From contig LR134136.1 of the NCBI GenBank assembly GCA_900635495.1, positions 3,348,001 to 3,412,000 of the forward strand: a DNA stretch of 64,000 bases, in the 5' to 3' direction. Within the stretch, counting starts at the first letter, position 1. Every line of letters begins with the position of its first letter. Source of the stretch: Atlantibacter hermannii. GTDB taxonomy: Bacteria; Pseudomonadota; Gammaproteobacteria; Enterobacterales; Enterobacteriaceae. Positions 1 to 7,470 of the stretch are shown in pieces. Under the pieces are notes generated by a model. It saw nothing but the letters and a program-made list of their open reading frames with translations, was not told the DNA's origin and searched no databases. Position numbers and translations under genes: made by a program.

Positions 1-389
1 CTGCCAGGCTCGCGCCCACATTGCGCTTCGATGCGCGCAATGTGGTTTTCGATATCAATCACATCCTGGGCGGTATCGGTTTTAGGCAGACGCACAATAT
101 CAACGCCGCCGCGCACGACGGCTTCCAGATCCGCCACGCCGTAGTCGGACTCCAGCGCGTTGACCCGCACGATCGTTTCCACATCCTGATACAGCGGATG
201 CTGAAGCGCGTGGAAAACCAGGCGGCGAGCGGCATCTTTTTCACGCAGGATCACGGAGTCCTCAAGGTCGAACATCAACGCGTCGGCCCGATAGATAAAG
301 GCATTGCTGACCATGGCGGCATTGGCGCCGGGAACGAACAGCATGCTGCGCCGGGTGCGTGATTTGCGTTGTTGAGCGGTCAGCTTCAT
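1..389 (-). CDS. citE: Citrate lyase beta subunit CitE (3' part missing at window edge)
   Basis: About 129 N-terminal residues are visible, starting MKLTAQQRKSRTRRSMLFVPG and continuing off the left edge. The FVPGAN and DLEDSV segments are typical of the CitE/HpcH aldolase family, which cleaves citryl-ACP to acetyl-ACP and oxaloacetate in anaerobic citrate fermentation. The ATG overlaps the citD stop by 4 bases (ATGA type), so the two are translationally coupled. The upstream frame continues through citD and citC, the normal order of citrate lyase operons. citF, citX and citG would be expected beyond the edge. Confidence 0.9.
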   Translation of the reverse strand, partial: MKLTAQQRKSRTRRSMLFVPGANAAMVSNAFIYRADALMFDLEDSVILREKDAARRLVFHALQHPLYQDVETIVRVNALESDYGVADLEAVVRGGVDIVRLPKTDTAQDVIDIENHIARIEAQCGREPG

Positions 390-682
390 ACATTCGCCTC
401 CCAGGGTAATGCAGTGATGCCGCAGGCTCGCGCCAGAAGCGTTTCCAGCCGTGCACGCAGGACGCAATCCAGTGCGCCTTTATCATCGATAAACAGCGCA
501 ACGCCACGGACGTCATAACGCGACAGCACATCCAGCACGGTGGCGCGAATAGCGGTGCCAAACTGTTTTTCCACGCTGCTGTTAATTTGCAGCTCGATAT
601 CCTGCGAATCGAGAGACGCGATGCGTACCATCACGTCCCCGGATTCCAGGGTGCCAGCAACGGCGGGACGGGTAATTTTCAT
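386..682 (-). CDS. citD: Citrate lyase acyl carrier protein CitD (gamma subunit)
   Basis: A 98-residue protein, the normal size for CitD. It carries the 2'-(5''-triphosphoribosyl)-3'-dephospho-CoA prosthetic group on a serine near the N terminus; Ser14 in the LESGDVMV motif is the expected attachment site. It acts as the swinging arm that shuttles acetyl and citryl groups between CitF and CitE in the cytoplasm. The start overlaps the citC stop by 4 bases and its own stop overlaps citE by 4 bases, so all three are one polycistronic unit. Confidence 0.9.
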   Translation of the reverse strand: MKITRPAVAGTLESGDVMVRIASLDSQDIELQINSSVEKQFGTAIRATVLDVLSRYDVRGVALFIDDKGALDCVLRARLETLLARACGITALPWEANV

Positions 683-1755
683 GATTCACCTGTTGTTAAT
701 GCGGATTCGTTTTGAAAGGGTGTTGAACGCACAGCGGGACTCGCCAGCATGCGTTGCAAATAGTGGGCGGTGGGGGGCGGAACCAACTGCCGGATGGTCG
801 CGAAATCACGTTTGACCAGAAGCTTGCGCACCCACGAGGCGGAAATCGCCGCGCCCTGATATTGCAGACGTTCAATTTCAACCAGTTGCACAGGTGGCGC
901 GGGATTCGACGGGTCCTGCAGAATGCGCCGCATATCGGCGTTATAGCCGGCGGTGACCTCGCAATAAGGCTCAGTGCCAACGAAGCGATGGGTAATTCCC
1001 AGCGCTGGCGCCAGATGATTGCGGAAAATCTGCAGATCGATTTCGGTATAGCAGTGGTTAATAACGCTTTGTTCTTTAATGAAATAACATGGAAACGTGG
1101 CGCGTGAGATAAGGTATTCCGAGCCGCGATGCACGGTAAGTTTTTCAATGTCTGCTGTACCGGCGCGCACCAGCGCCAGCCGGTCTTCATAGGGGAAACG
1201 CGAGGTGTCTTCTTTCACTAAAAACAGATGCAGCCAGTCGCATTGTGCGGCCGCCTGTTGCACCAGATAACGATGCCCGCGTGTGAAGGGGTTGGCGTTC
1301 ATCACAATGCAGCCGATTTTGTTGCCGTCCCGACGCAGTGTGGTGAGGTAGCTTGCGTACTGCTGAAGGCGGGTGGCATTGTTTTCCATCAGCACCATAA
1401 CGCCCGGCACCTGCGCCAGGGTATAAAAGCCACACTGTTTAAACAGCGCTTCATTCTGGCTTTTGGTATAGATAAATAACTGTGTGCAAAACCGTTCATA
1501 GGCCAGATTTATTAATTCTGTCGCAAGGGTTAGCGCTAATCCTTCGCCGCGTACCGATTCATCAATGGCGACACACTTAATAATATTGCCGGCAAGTCCA
1601 CCGCAGGCGATAAGCCGGTCGTTACGCATTACCGTAATAAATATTTCAACCGTGGTATCAATACTGAGATCGTTTTCTTTCAGGAACTGAATAATCCCGG
1701 CGATTTTTTTATTTTCATTGCGCTTTACCCGTGTGAACACGGTATTGCCAAACAT
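679..1755 (-). CDS. citC: [Citrate (pro-3S)-lyase] ligase CitC
   Basis: A 358-residue protein with two parts. An N-terminal GNAT-like region (about 20-120) is followed by a nucleotidyltransferase fold with the NPFTRGH nucleotide-binding motif at 155-161. The enzyme acetylates the thiol of the CitD prosthetic group using ATP and acetate, switching citrate lyase on. It is the first gene of the leftward cit operon, and its start faces citA across a 351-base divergent regulatory gap. The length and the ISRATFP segment in the C-terminal half fit the family. Confidence 0.92.
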   Translation of the reverse strand: MFGNTVFTRVKRNENKKIAGIIQFLKENDLSIDTTVEIFITVMRNDRLIACGGLAGNIIKCVAIDESVRGEGLALTLATELINLAYERFCTQLFIYTKSQNEALFKQCGFYTLAQVPGVMVLMENNATRLQQYASYLTTLRRDGNKIGCIVMNANPFTRGHRYLVQQAAAQCDWLHLFLVKEDTSRFPYEDRLALVRAGTADIEKLTVHRGSEYLISRATFPCYFIKEQSVINHCYTEIDLQIFRNHLAPALGITHRFVGTEPYCEVTAGYNADMRRILQDPSNPAPPVQLVEIERLQYQGAAISASWVRKLLVKRDFATIRQLVPPPTAHYLQRMLASPAVRSTPFQNESALTTGES

Positions 1756-2106
1756 AGGTATATCCCTGCGCTATGTATAGATGAAAAAAAATGTTAATGG
1801 ACTGCTACAATCAACAAAAACCCGGTGATGTCGCGGTTTGCATTGACGCATGGGAAGACAGGAAAATGGTAAGCACTATTTTAAATGTGAATATTGATAT
1901 ATTTCACAAAGCGCCAGGAGATTAAAATAGACTTTATGGTTTTTATTTGGTTAATTAATTTCCACTCGATCGGCTTCGTGGTTTTTATTTGTTTAATTGA
2001 TTTAATAGCAGCAATCTGCAACGATAATCCGCGTCACATCGCCGTAAAGAAACATATTACTAACATACTGTGGCATTTGTTACATGCAGGTAATTAAGGA
2101 AATGGC
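1756..2106. promoter_or_regulatory. Divergent citC-citA intergenic region
   Basis: This 351-base AT-rich gap separates the leftward citCDE operon from the rightward citAB genes. In related enterobacteria this is where the CitB response regulator and CRP act. I see runs of TTAATT and TTTAAAT but no clean CRP site. A short rightward frame here (1894-2097, 67 codons) is hydrophobic, low in complexity and lacks a convincing ribosome-binding site, so I do not call a gene. The citA start is preceded by TAAGGAAATGGC, an acceptable Shine-Dalgarno. Confidence 0.5.
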
Positions 2107-3768
2107 ATGACCGGGAAAAAAGAGGTTAAATTTTTGCATTTTTTTCGCCGTCTGGCATTCCCACTGCGGATATTTCTTTTATTACTGGTGGTCTCGACGC
2201 TGCTCATCAGCGCGCTGGGTAAATACCTTTCCGCAAGCTTTGAAGACTATCTGACACAGCATGTGCGCGGCATGGCGATGAACCAGGCCAGGATCATCGC
2301 GTCCAACGACAGCGTCGTTGACGCGGTTAAGCATCGGGATACCCGGCGGCTTGCGCAGATCGTCGGGAAACTCTCCACCGGCTCCGATTTTGATTACGTC
2401 GTTATCGGCGATCGTCACTCCATCCGTCTTTATCATCCCAATCCGGCCAAAATCGGCTTACCAATGCAGTGGACCAAACCCGGCGCGCTTGAGAAAGGCG
2501 AAAGCTATTTTATTACCGGCAAGGGATCTATCGGCCTTGCGATGCGCGCCAAAACGCCGATATTCGATGAGCATCATCAGGTGATAGGCGTCGTCTCGCT
2601 GGGGTATCTGGTCAGTAAAATTAACAGTTGGCGCCTTGATTTTCTGGTGCCGCTGGCAGGCGTGTTTATTGTAATCCTGATTATTTTGATGCTGTTATCC
2701 TGGGCTTTTACGGTTCATATTCGCCGTCAAATGCTCGGTATGGAACCGCAACAAATCGCCCGGGTCGTACGCCAGCAGGAAGCGCTTTTTGGCTCGGTGT
2801 TCGAAGGACTTGTGGCCGTCGATTCCGATGGGCTGATTACAGCAATCAACCGGAATGCGCGAAAAATGCTGGGGCTTGCTTCTCCGGGTCGCCAGTGGCT
2901 GGGACGTGCGATTGGCGAGGTGGTAAGCCCGTGCGATTTCTTTACCGACCGTATCGAGGAGCCGCGCCAGGATGTGGTCTGCACCTTTAACGGTTTAAGC
3001 GTTATCGCTAACCGTGGCGTGATTCGGTATCAGAATGCCCTGCCTGGAGCCATTATCAGTTTTCGCAGTAAGGATGAAATGAGCGCGCTCAATGCGCAAC
3101 TGACGCAGATTAAGCAGTACGTTGAAAGCCTCAGGACGCTGCGCCATGAACATCTTAACTGGATGTCCACCCTGCACGGGCTGCTGCAAATGAAGGAATA
3201 CGATCGGGTTCTGGCCATGGTGAAAGGCGAGTCTGAAGCGCAGCAACAGCTAATAGACAGCCTGCGGGATGCGATTGACGATCGTCAGGTGGCGGGTTTG
3301 TTATTTGGTAAATGCCAGCGGGCGCGTGAGCTGGGCCTGACGTTAAACCTGGCGCCGGGGTGTGTCCTGCGTCAGCTTCCCCAGGACATGGACAGCACTG
3401 AATTCGCCGCTATCGTCGGTAACTTGCTGGATAATGCCTTTGAGGCCTGTCTGAATAATCCCGAAGGCGGTAAAACCGTGGAACTGTATCTGAGCGATGA
3501 AGGCGAGGACGTGATTATTGACGTGGCGGATCAGGGATGCGGCGTGCCGGATGCGTTGCGCGAGACGATTTTTCAGCAGGGCGTGAGTACCAAAACCGAT
3601 GAACCTGGCGAGCACGGCATCGGGCTGTATCTTATTGCAAGCTTTGTGGAGCGCTGCGGTGGAGTGATTACTGTTGAGGATAATTCTCCCTGCGGCGCCT
3701 TATTTTCCGTTTTTATACCGAAAGTGAAAAAGAGTGATGGAACAATCTCTGACCATTCTGATCGTTGA
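2107..3768 (+). CDS. citA: Citrate sensor histidine kinase CitA (DpiB)
   Basis: A 553-residue CitA/DcuS-family kinase. A first membrane helix lies at about 19-39, then a periplasmic citrate-binding PAS domain (about 45-175) with the KIGLPMQWTKPG loop. A second helix (about 177-197), a cytoplasmic PAS domain (about 220-320) and the kinase core follow. The phospho-acceptor lies in the RHEHLNWMSTLHGLLQ motif around His347. The ATPase has GNLLDNAFEA (N box), DQGCGVP and EHGIGLYL (G boxes). It senses citrate and phosphorylates CitB. It is divergent from citCDE, its likely target. Confidence 0.93.
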   Translation: MTGKKEVKFLHFFRRLAFPLRIFLLLLVVSTLLISALGKYLSASFEDYLTQHVRGMAMNQARIIASNDSVVDAVKHRDTRRLAQIVGKLSTGSDFDYVVIGDRHSIRLYHPNPAKIGLPMQWTKPGALEKGESYFITGKGSIGLAMRAKTPIFDEHHQVIGVVSLGYLVSKINSWRLDFLVPLAGVFIVILIILMLLSWAFTVHIRRQMLGMEPQQIARVVRQQEALFGSVFEGLVAVDSDGLITAINRNARKMLGLASPGRQWLGRAIGEVVSPCDFFTDRIEEPRQDVVCTFNGLSVIANRGVIRYQNALPGAIISFRSKDEMSALNAQLTQIKQYVESLRTLRHEHLNWMSTLHGLLQMKEYDRVLAMVKGESEAQQQLIDSLRDAIDDRQVAGLLFGKCQRARELGLTLNLAPGCVLRQLPQDMDSTEFAAIVGNLLDNAFEACLNNPEGGKTVELYLSDEGEDVIIDVADQGCGVPDALRETIFQQGVSTKTDEPGEHGIGLYLIASFVERCGGVITVEDNSPCGALFSVFIPKVKKSDGTISDHSDR

Positions 3769-4417
3769 GGACGAAACGCCGCTTGCGGAAATGCATGCCG
3801 AGTTTATTCGACATTTCCCGGGCTGCGCTACGGTATGGCTGGCAGGCAATCTGGCGCAGGCGCGGGAGATGATTACGCGTTTTAAACCGACGCTTATCCT
3901 GCTCGACAATTATTTGCCCGACGGTAAAGGGATTACATTGCTGCACGAACTCTCCCAGGCCCGCTTCACGGGCGGTGTCGTGTTTACGACGGCGGCCAGT
4001 GATATGGATACGGTGTCGGATGCGGTGCGTTGCGGGGTGTTTGATTATCTGGTCAAACCTATCGCGTATGAACGCCTTGGGCAGACGCTGGTTCGTTTTC
4101 AGCAGCGTATGGCGATGGTGTCTGCGAATGCCAGTGCCAGCCAACGGCAAATCGATGAGATGTTCAATGCGTATGCGCGGGGTAAACCAAAGGAAGCGTT
4201 GCCGCCCGGTATTGATGCGCTGACCCTTGCCAAAGTCCAGCAGTTATTTGCCGACCCGCAGGCGCGTCATACCGCAGAAACGGTGGCGGACGAACTCAAA
4301 TTAAGCCGTACGACGGCCCGTCGTTATCTGGAGTTTGCCGCAAGCCGCCAGCAGATTGTGGCGGAAATCATTTATGGCAAAGTGGGCCGCCCGCAGCGAA
4401 CTTATCGGGCGTTATGA
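3737..4417 (+). CDS. citB: Citrate response regulator CitB (DpiA)
   Basis: A 226-residue CitB/DcuR-type regulator. The receiver domain has the acidic pair in IVEDETPLAEMHAE, the phosphorylated Asp57 in LILLDNYLPDG and the conserved lysine in YLVKPIAYE. The C-terminal helix-turn-helix includes LSRTTARRYLEFA. The reading frame overlaps the end of citA by about 32 bases, so the pair is co-expressed. I chose the ATG at 3737 because it gives the 226-residue family length; a GTG one codon upstream is possible. Its 3' end overlaps the convergent diguanylate cyclase gene by 16 bases. Confidence 0.92.
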   Translation: MEQSLTILIVEDETPLAEMHAEFIRHFPGCATVWLAGNLAQAREMITRFKPTLILLDNYLPDGKGITLLHELSQARFTGGVVFTTAASDMDTVSDAVRCGVFDYLVKPIAYERLGQTLVRFQQRMAMVSANASASQRQIDEMFNAYARGKPKEALPPGIDALTLAKVQQLFADPQARHTAETVADELKLSRTTARRYLEFAASRQQIVAEIIYGKVGRPQRTYRAL

Positions 4418-5745
4418 TTTAGCGACATGGACGTTGTCTCAGGCATTACCACCACCCGGTTGCGTCCGCGTTTTTTCGCGGCGTACAGCGCGGTATCAGC
4501 CTGATGGATCAGCTCACTGGCAATCATATGCAGCGGCGTATCCGCTGGCAGTAAGTCGCAGGCGTAAAACGTCGTTACGCCAATGCTGATGGTAAGTGCG
4601 CCCGTGGGACTGGCGACATGGGGCAGTTGCAGAGCATTGATATTCTCGCGCAGGCGTTCCGCCACCGTCAGCGCGCCCATGCGGTCGGTACGCGGAAGAA
4701 TCACCAGAAACTCTTCGCCGCCATAACGGCTGACGTTATCTTCGGGCCGTAGTTGGGAAGACACCAAGGCCTTTGTTACGGCGCGCAGACAGTCGTCGCC
4801 GGACTGATGACCATAGTTATCGTTGTAGCGTTTAAAATAGTCGATATCCGCGAGGCAAACCGACAGCGGGAAACGGTCGTCCACAGCCTGTTTGATTTCA
4901 TTCATCAGGCACTCATCCATATAGCGCCGGTTATACAAGCCAGTCAGATGATCGCGCTGGGCATACTGCCGCAGCACCTGATTCGCGCCTGCCAGTTTTT
5001 GTTCCGCTTCGCGACGTGCGGTGATATCCACCCAGGTAACCGAGAGCCCAACGACGCGCTCGCTGGCGTTATACAACGCCACCGGTTGCGTATCGTAGCA
5101 GCGATCGTGCCAGATAATTTCCCGGCCCGGGATCGTCACGCCAGACTCCGCCAGTACGAAATCCTGCTGAAACTGCTGCCAGACGTCGGGCATCAAATGG
5201 ACAAGATAGCTGTCGAGTGCCACTTCAGCAGTGATGCCCAGTAAACGAATCATCGCCTTGTTGGTCATCACCAGTCGGCCGTCCAGGTCAATCATACAAA
5301 GCGCCACCGGGGTGGTGTCGTAAATGGTTTCGAGTTGCAGCACGCGCTCGCCAAGATTGGAGATATTGCGATCGATACCGCGATAGCCGGTGAGTTCGCC
5401 TTTCTCGTTAAATAAGGGGATACCGCTGGTTTCTAACACCACGATCTGCCCGTCGGCGCGCATATTGCGGTTGACCAGCCCGGAAAAGGGACGCTGCTGG
5501 GCCACGATTTCGCCAAACGCGCCCATGACGCGTTCCGCCTCGCCCGGCGGCATAAAATCAAAGGGCGTTCGGCCAATCACGTAGCCGGGTTCATAACCCA
5601 GCAATTCATGCACAACGCCTGACACCCATGTGTATCGCCCCTGCGCATCCACTTCCCAGACCCAGTCGGAATTGTGATGGAGTAAATCTAAAAGATGCTT
5701 TTCATCGACCTCAGGCAAATCCTTCGATCTTTTTCCATCATTCAT
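4402..5745 (-). CDS. PAS-PAS-GGDEF diguanylate cyclase
   Basis: A 447-residue soluble protein. Two PAS domains (about 20-130 and 145-255) include WEVDAQGRYTWVSG and a GYRGIDRNI PAC segment. They are followed by a GGDEF domain (about 275-440) with an active RYGGEEF signature. An RPED motif five residues before GGEEF fits the RxxD inhibitory I-site, so the enzyme should make cyclic-di-GMP under product inhibition. No membrane helices are visible, so the signal is probably cytoplasmic (redox, ligand or light through PAS). I do not recognise a named ortholog. The gene converges on citB with a 16-base overlap. Confidence 0.85.
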   Translation of the reverse strand: MNDGKRSKDLPEVDEKHLLDLLHHNSDWVWEVDAQGRYTWVSGVVHELLGYEPGYVIGRTPFDFMPPGEAERVMGAFGEIVAQQRPFSGLVNRNMRADGQIVVLETSGIPLFNEKGELTGYRGIDRNISNLGERVLQLETIYDTTPVALCMIDLDGRLVMTNKAMIRLLGITAEVALDSYLVHLMPDVWQQFQQDFVLAESGVTIPGREIIWHDRCYDTQPVALYNASERVVGLSVTWVDITARREAEQKLAGANQVLRQYAQRDHLTGLYNRRYMDECLMNEIKQAVDDRFPLSVCLADIDYFKRYNDNYGHQSGDDCLRAVTKALVSSQLRPEDNVSRYGGEEFLVILPRTDRMGALTVAERLRENINALQLPHVASPTGALTISIGVTTFYACDLLPADTPLHMIASELIHQADTALYAAKKRGRNRVVVMPETTSMSLNHNAR

Positions 5746-6024
5746 GTTTATTTATCCGCATACTCAAAAGGTACTTAAATGCTGTCTGGTCATGGTTACA
5801 GAGAATCTAAAGATACAGCTAACTCTCATGAGAAAGTAGCAAACATTGTTCAGATAGATTTGAAAACTACCAATTATTTGTATCGATTATGTTAACGAGG
5901 CTGGAAAAAATCGATATTTCGCTGATTTAAGAGCTGAATCGTTCAGGCAGGGGAATATAGCAGCAGGATGCAGGACGTTATCGTCGCAAGAAAAAATCAG
6001 AGAGGAATGAGAAAAAAAGATAAA

Positions 6025-6101
<77 letters not shown>

Positions 6102-6162
6102 CTGAAAGGCATTCCGCATTCAAAACCCTGTACAAAAAACAAGGCGGTGCGAAACGCGAGGA

Positions 6163-6190
6163 ATTATACGGTGAGCACCTTACGAGTCAA
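6163..6190 (-). promoter_or_regulatory. Probable argU sigma-70 promoter
   Basis: On the minus strand, TTGACT (6190-6185) and a perfect TATAAT (6168-6163) are separated by 16 bases and lie about 60 bases upstream of the mature tRNA 5' end. This is strong enough for a stable RNA gene. The call rests on motif match only. Confidence 0.65.
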
Positions 6191-6316
6191 TGGCTTTTCC
6201 GCTGTATGCCTGCCTTTTGAGCATAAAGCGCTATTGGTGACTGACAGCAAGCCGCGCTTCTGACAAAATATCGCCATCCCCTCTCCTTTTAGACTACAGA
6301 TGGAATCCTCTCTCTG

Positions 6317-7183
6317 ATGGCAGCAAAGATTATTGACGGTAAAACGATTGCGCAGCAGGTACGGCTTGAAGTCGCGCAAAAAGTTCGGGCGCGTCTGGAC
6401 GCCGGAAAACGCGCGCCGGGACTGGCGGTCATTCTGGTGGGCCAGAACCCCGCTTCGCAGATTTATGTCGGCAGCAAACGGAAAGCGTGTGAAGAAGTCG
6501 GTTTTCTCTCGCGCTCTTATGATTTGCCGGAAACCACGACCGAAGCGGAACTGCTCGCGCTGATCGACCAGCTCAACGCCGACAAGACGATTGACGGCAT
6601 TTTGGTTCAACTTCCGCTGCCCGCGGGCATTGATAACGTGAAAGTGCTTGAGCGTATCGCGCCCGATAAAGACGTGGATGGATTCCACCCTTATAACGTT
6701 GGCCGCCTGTGCCAGCGTGCGCCACGCCTGCGCCCCTGTACGCCACGCGGCATTGTTACGCTGCTTGAGCGCTACAATATCGACCTTTATGGCCTGAATG
6801 CCGTGGTGATCGGTGCGTCGAATATTGTGGGCCGCCCGATGAGCATGGAACTGCTGCTTTCCGGCTGTACCACCACCGTTACCCACCGCTTCACCAAAAA
6901 TCTGCGTCAGCACGTGGAGAACGCCGATCTGCTGGTCGTGGCGGTAGGCAAACCGGGCTTTATTCCCGGCGAGTGGATTAAAGAGGGTGCGATCGTGATT
7001 GATGTCGGGATCAATCGTCTGGAAAACGGCAAAGTCGTGGGCGATGTGATTTTTGAAGAAGCCGCCGCGCGCGCTTCATATATCACGCCGGTCCCTGGCG
7101 GCGTTGGCCCGATGACCGTGGCGACCCTGATTCAAAATACGCTTCAGGCCTGCGAAGAATATCATGATGTGGAGAGTGCATAA
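6317..7183 (+). CDS. folD: Bifunctional methylenetetrahydrofolate dehydrogenase/cyclohydrolase FolD
   Basis: A 288-residue protein, the standard FolD length. It interconverts 5,10-methylene-, methenyl- and 10-formyl-tetrahydrofolate using NADP in the cytoplasm. Visible are Tyr50 and the catalytic Lys56 in YVGSKRKACEEVG, the DGILVQLPLP segment, the cofactor-binding VVIGASNIVGRPM loop and the C-terminal PVPGGVGPMTVA motif. ybcJ starts one base after its stop, so the two are an operon as in E. coli. Confidence 0.97.
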   Translation: MAAKIIDGKTIAQQVRLEVAQKVRARLDAGKRAPGLAVILVGQNPASQIYVGSKRKACEEVGFLSRSYDLPETTTEAELLALIDQLNADKTIDGILVQLPLPAGIDNVKVLERIAPDKDVDGFHPYNVGRLCQRAPRLRPCTPRGIVTLLERYNIDLYGLNAVVIGASNIVGRPMSMELLLSGCTTTVTHRFTKNLRQHVENADLLVVAVGKPGFIPGEWIKEGAIVIDVGINRLENGKVVGDVIFEEAAARASYITPVPGGVGPMTVATLIQNTLQACEEYHDVESA

Positions 7184-7184
7184 T

Positions 7185-7397
7185 ATGGCGACCTTTTCTC
7201 TGGGTAAACACCCGCATGTCGAACTGTGCGATTTGTTGAAACTGGAAGGCTGGAGCGAAAGCGGCGCACAGGCCAAAATCGCTATTGCCGAAGGGCTGGT
7301 GAAAGTTGACGGCGTGGTTGAAACCCGCAAACGCTGCAAAATTATCGCCGGGCAAACCGTCAGTTTCGAAGGAAATCAGTTAACCGTTACGCCCTGA
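7185..7397 (+). CDS. ybcJ: S4-like RNA-binding protein YbcJ
   Basis: A 70-residue S4-fold protein (MATFSLGKHPHVELCDLLKLE...), matching E. coli YbcJ in length and start. The alpha-L motif spans about 12-55 and includes GLVKVDGVVETRKRCKI. Its exact RNA target is not established. The ATG at 7185 is one base after the folD stop; the in-frame upstream start inside folD is rejected because it would add residues absent from the family. In K-12 the next gene is ybcI; here 7 kb of other DNA intervenes. Confidence 0.93.
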   Translation: MATFSLGKHPHVELCDLLKLEGWSESGAQAKIAIAEGLVKVDGVVETRKRCKIIAGQTVSFEGNQLTVTP

Positions 7398-7417
7398 AAG
7401 GCCGAGGTGCGCTGATT

Positions 7418-7442
7418 TTGGGGGCCCGATTACGGCCCCCAA
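7418..7442. terminator. Hairpin between convergent ybcJ and the FKBP gene
   Basis: A GGGGGCC/GGCCCCC stem with a 7-base loop, extended by TT/AA pairs. It lies between two convergent genes, which suits bidirectional termination. Neither side has a real T tract, so efficiency is uncertain. Confidence 0.45.
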
Positions 7443-7470
7443 TCCTGAGAATACCTTTGACCGATGTACG

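Noticed and set aside
1885..1911. TGTGA ... TCACA pair resembling a CRP site in the citC-citA gap
   Set aside because: The half-sites are 13 bases apart instead of 6, so CRP could not bind them as one site.
1894..2097. A 67-codon hydrophobic frame between citC and citA
   Set aside because: It lies in the regulatory gap, has low-complexity Ile/Phe-rich sequence and no ribosome-binding site, and would cover the expected CitB and CRP sites.
6102..6316. Prophage attachment or integrase beside argU
   Set aside because: No integrase frame, no duplicated tRNA 3' end and no phage-like gene is visible near 6025 or up to 6316.
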